DNA from: JACZUI01 sp965216725
Lineage (GTDB): Bacteria; Actinomycetota; Acidimicrobiia; Spongiisociales; ZC4RG35
Direction of reading: 5' to 3'
DNA length: 33,170 nt
Assembly: GCA_965216725.1 (NCBI GenBank)
Contig: CBDCGI010000017.1
Span: 1 to 33,170, forward strand
Positions 32,483 to 33,170 of the stretch are shown here, in pieces; positions within the stretch are counted from its first letter, which is position 1; every line of letters begins with the position of its first letter. The position numbers and the translations under genes were made by a program. The notes beneath the pieces were generated by a model. The model was not told the DNA's origin. It saw only the letters and a list, made by a program, of their open reading frames with translations, and did not search any database.

Positions 32483-33170
32483 TTCCAGCCCTCGTCCTCG
32501 AGGAGAAGCTCGAGGACGCGCCCGGCGGAATCCGGCTCGTGCTTCAGCGGCCCCAATGCGTGGTAGATCTCGGCCGCGGCGCGGTGGAAGCCCTCTGGCA
32601 AACCGGCTCCGCCATAGGCGAAGACGATCTCGCGCATCTCCCCTTCGAATCTCCAGGCCTTGGCCCCGATTCGGCTCAGCGTTCGTTCCACCCGATCGTT
32701 TAGACCCTCGATCGAGATGTCCCACTCCGACTCCAGCTCTTCCCTCAGCCCGTTGGCTTCGGCGAGCGCCACTACCGACAGCAGAAGCGCAGTAGACCCC
32801 TTGGTCCAGGCCGCATACGCCATCTTCAAGGCAGACGCGGCACCCGCCTCGGACCCGACAATCCTCGATTCGAGAATTGAGCCCGCAAAAAGATCTGCGA
32901 TCGCTGCCGAGTCGGCGCCTGAAAGGTAAAGGCGGGCATCACCCTCCCGTCGGGGCGGCGGACCGACGATCCCCGCGTCGACAAACCGGGGGAACTCTTT
33001 GCCAATCTCTATCGCGGTCGCCGGAGCAATGGCGTTGGCATCGACATAGATGCCCTCAAACCCCCGGCTAGCCACCTCCTCCGCCATCCCCAGGGCCGCC
33101 GCCGGTGGGCAAATCGAAATGAGGACATCGGCCTCCTCGACGAGATTCTGCAGGGTCTCCGTGTCCTGCA
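32479..33170 (-). CDS. 6-phosphogluconate dehydrogenase-like NAD(P)-binding protein (5' end outside window)
   Basis: The visible 230 residues begin inside the NAD(P)-binding domain (EEADVLISICPPAAALGMAEEVA..., GIYVDANAIAPATAIEI). They continue into a helical C-terminal domain with ALKMAYAAWTKGSTALLLSVVALAEANGL and KAWRFEGEMREIVFAYGGAGLPEGFHRAAAEIYHAL. This matches beta-hydroxyacid dehydrogenase-type proteins with the DUF1932 C-terminal domain, annotated as phosphogluconate dehydrogenase-like. The lysine in LKMAYAAWTKG stands where the family's catalytic lysine lies. The frame is open to the window edge, so an ATG at 33087 is internal. The stop overlaps the TTG start of the ROK kinase by 4 nt. 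Substrate unknown. Confidence 0.82.
   Translation of the reverse strand, partial: QDTETLQNLVEEADVLISICPPAAALGMAEEVASRGFEGIYVDANAIAPATAIEIGKEFPRFVDAGIVGPPPRREGDARLYLSGADSAAIADLFAGSILESRIVGSEAGAASALKMAYAAWTKGSTALLLSVVALAEANGLREELESEWDISIEGLNDRVERTLSRIGAKAWRFEGEMREIVFAYGGAGLPEGFHRAAAEIYHALGPLKHEPDSAGRVLELLLEDEGWN

Noticed and set aside
1..33170. Mobile elements, integrase, att sites, phage or toxin-antitoxin genes
   Set aside because: No transposase, recombinase or flanking repeats were found, including next to the tRNA, where integration would be most likely.

Overview
The window is bacterial, high-GC DNA with dense, mostly overlapping genes. The gene families (Aat, DUF4032 kinase-like protein, Mo-CODH, RDD protein with N-terminal nonapeptide repeats, LiaF/PspC-like proteins) and the recurrent -10 boxes only 6-7 nt before start codons (leaderless transcripts) point to Actinomycetota. 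An Acidimicrobiia-like lineage is my best guess, but that is inference. There is no sign of phage, IS elements, CRISPR or an origin; this looks like core/accessory chromosome.

Layout. 1-0.6 kb: end of a LiaF/PspC-like gene and a small two-helix membrane protein (frameshifted). 0.55-2.4 kb (minus): TauE/SafE exporter and a pirin (frameshifted). 2.5-2.6 kb: tRNA with CAU anticodon and its promoter. 2.7-6.5 kb (plus): a form II carbon monoxide dehydrogenase-type molybdenum hydroxylase in the order S-L-M. 6.5-9.8 kb (plus): a tightly overlapping triad of UBP-type zinc finger, response regulator fused to a thioredoxin-reductase-like flavoprotein without its cysteines, and a cyclic-nucleotide-binding histidine kinase. 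This is the most interesting system here. 9.8-11.4 kb (minus): double universal stress protein and Aat. 11.4-15.8 kb (plus): quinone-reductase-like MDR, DAO-family flavoprotein, and a formate-dehydrogenase-like molybdopterin oxidoreductase. 15.8-18.5 kb (minus): RDD membrane protein and ilvD. 18.5-19.6 kb (plus): ilvC. 19.65-21.5 kb (minus): acyltransferase and patatin. 21.6-30 kb: a divergent glucoside-uptake locus. Its minus arm is GH13 alpha-glucosidase, ABC ATPase, GH1 beta-glucosidase and an NTF2-like protein; its plus arm is the sugar-binding lipoprotein, two permeases and a small membrane protein. 30.4-33.2 kb (minus): a 6-phosphogluconate-dehydrogenase-like gene, a ROK sugar kinase (fructokinase-like) and a DUF4032 kinase-like protein, translationally coupled.

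Sequence quality matters for reading this window. Four genes carry a single-base indel (near 371, 2187, 15698 and 15960). From about 18.11 to 20.17 kb there is a run of many indels that crosses three genes on both strands (5' part of ilvD, all of ilvC, 3' part of the acyltransferase). Because the damage ignores gene and strand boundaries while residues stay conserved in shifting frames, I read it as assembly/sequencing error, not decay. The coordinates of these genes are therefore those of the deduced intact genes.
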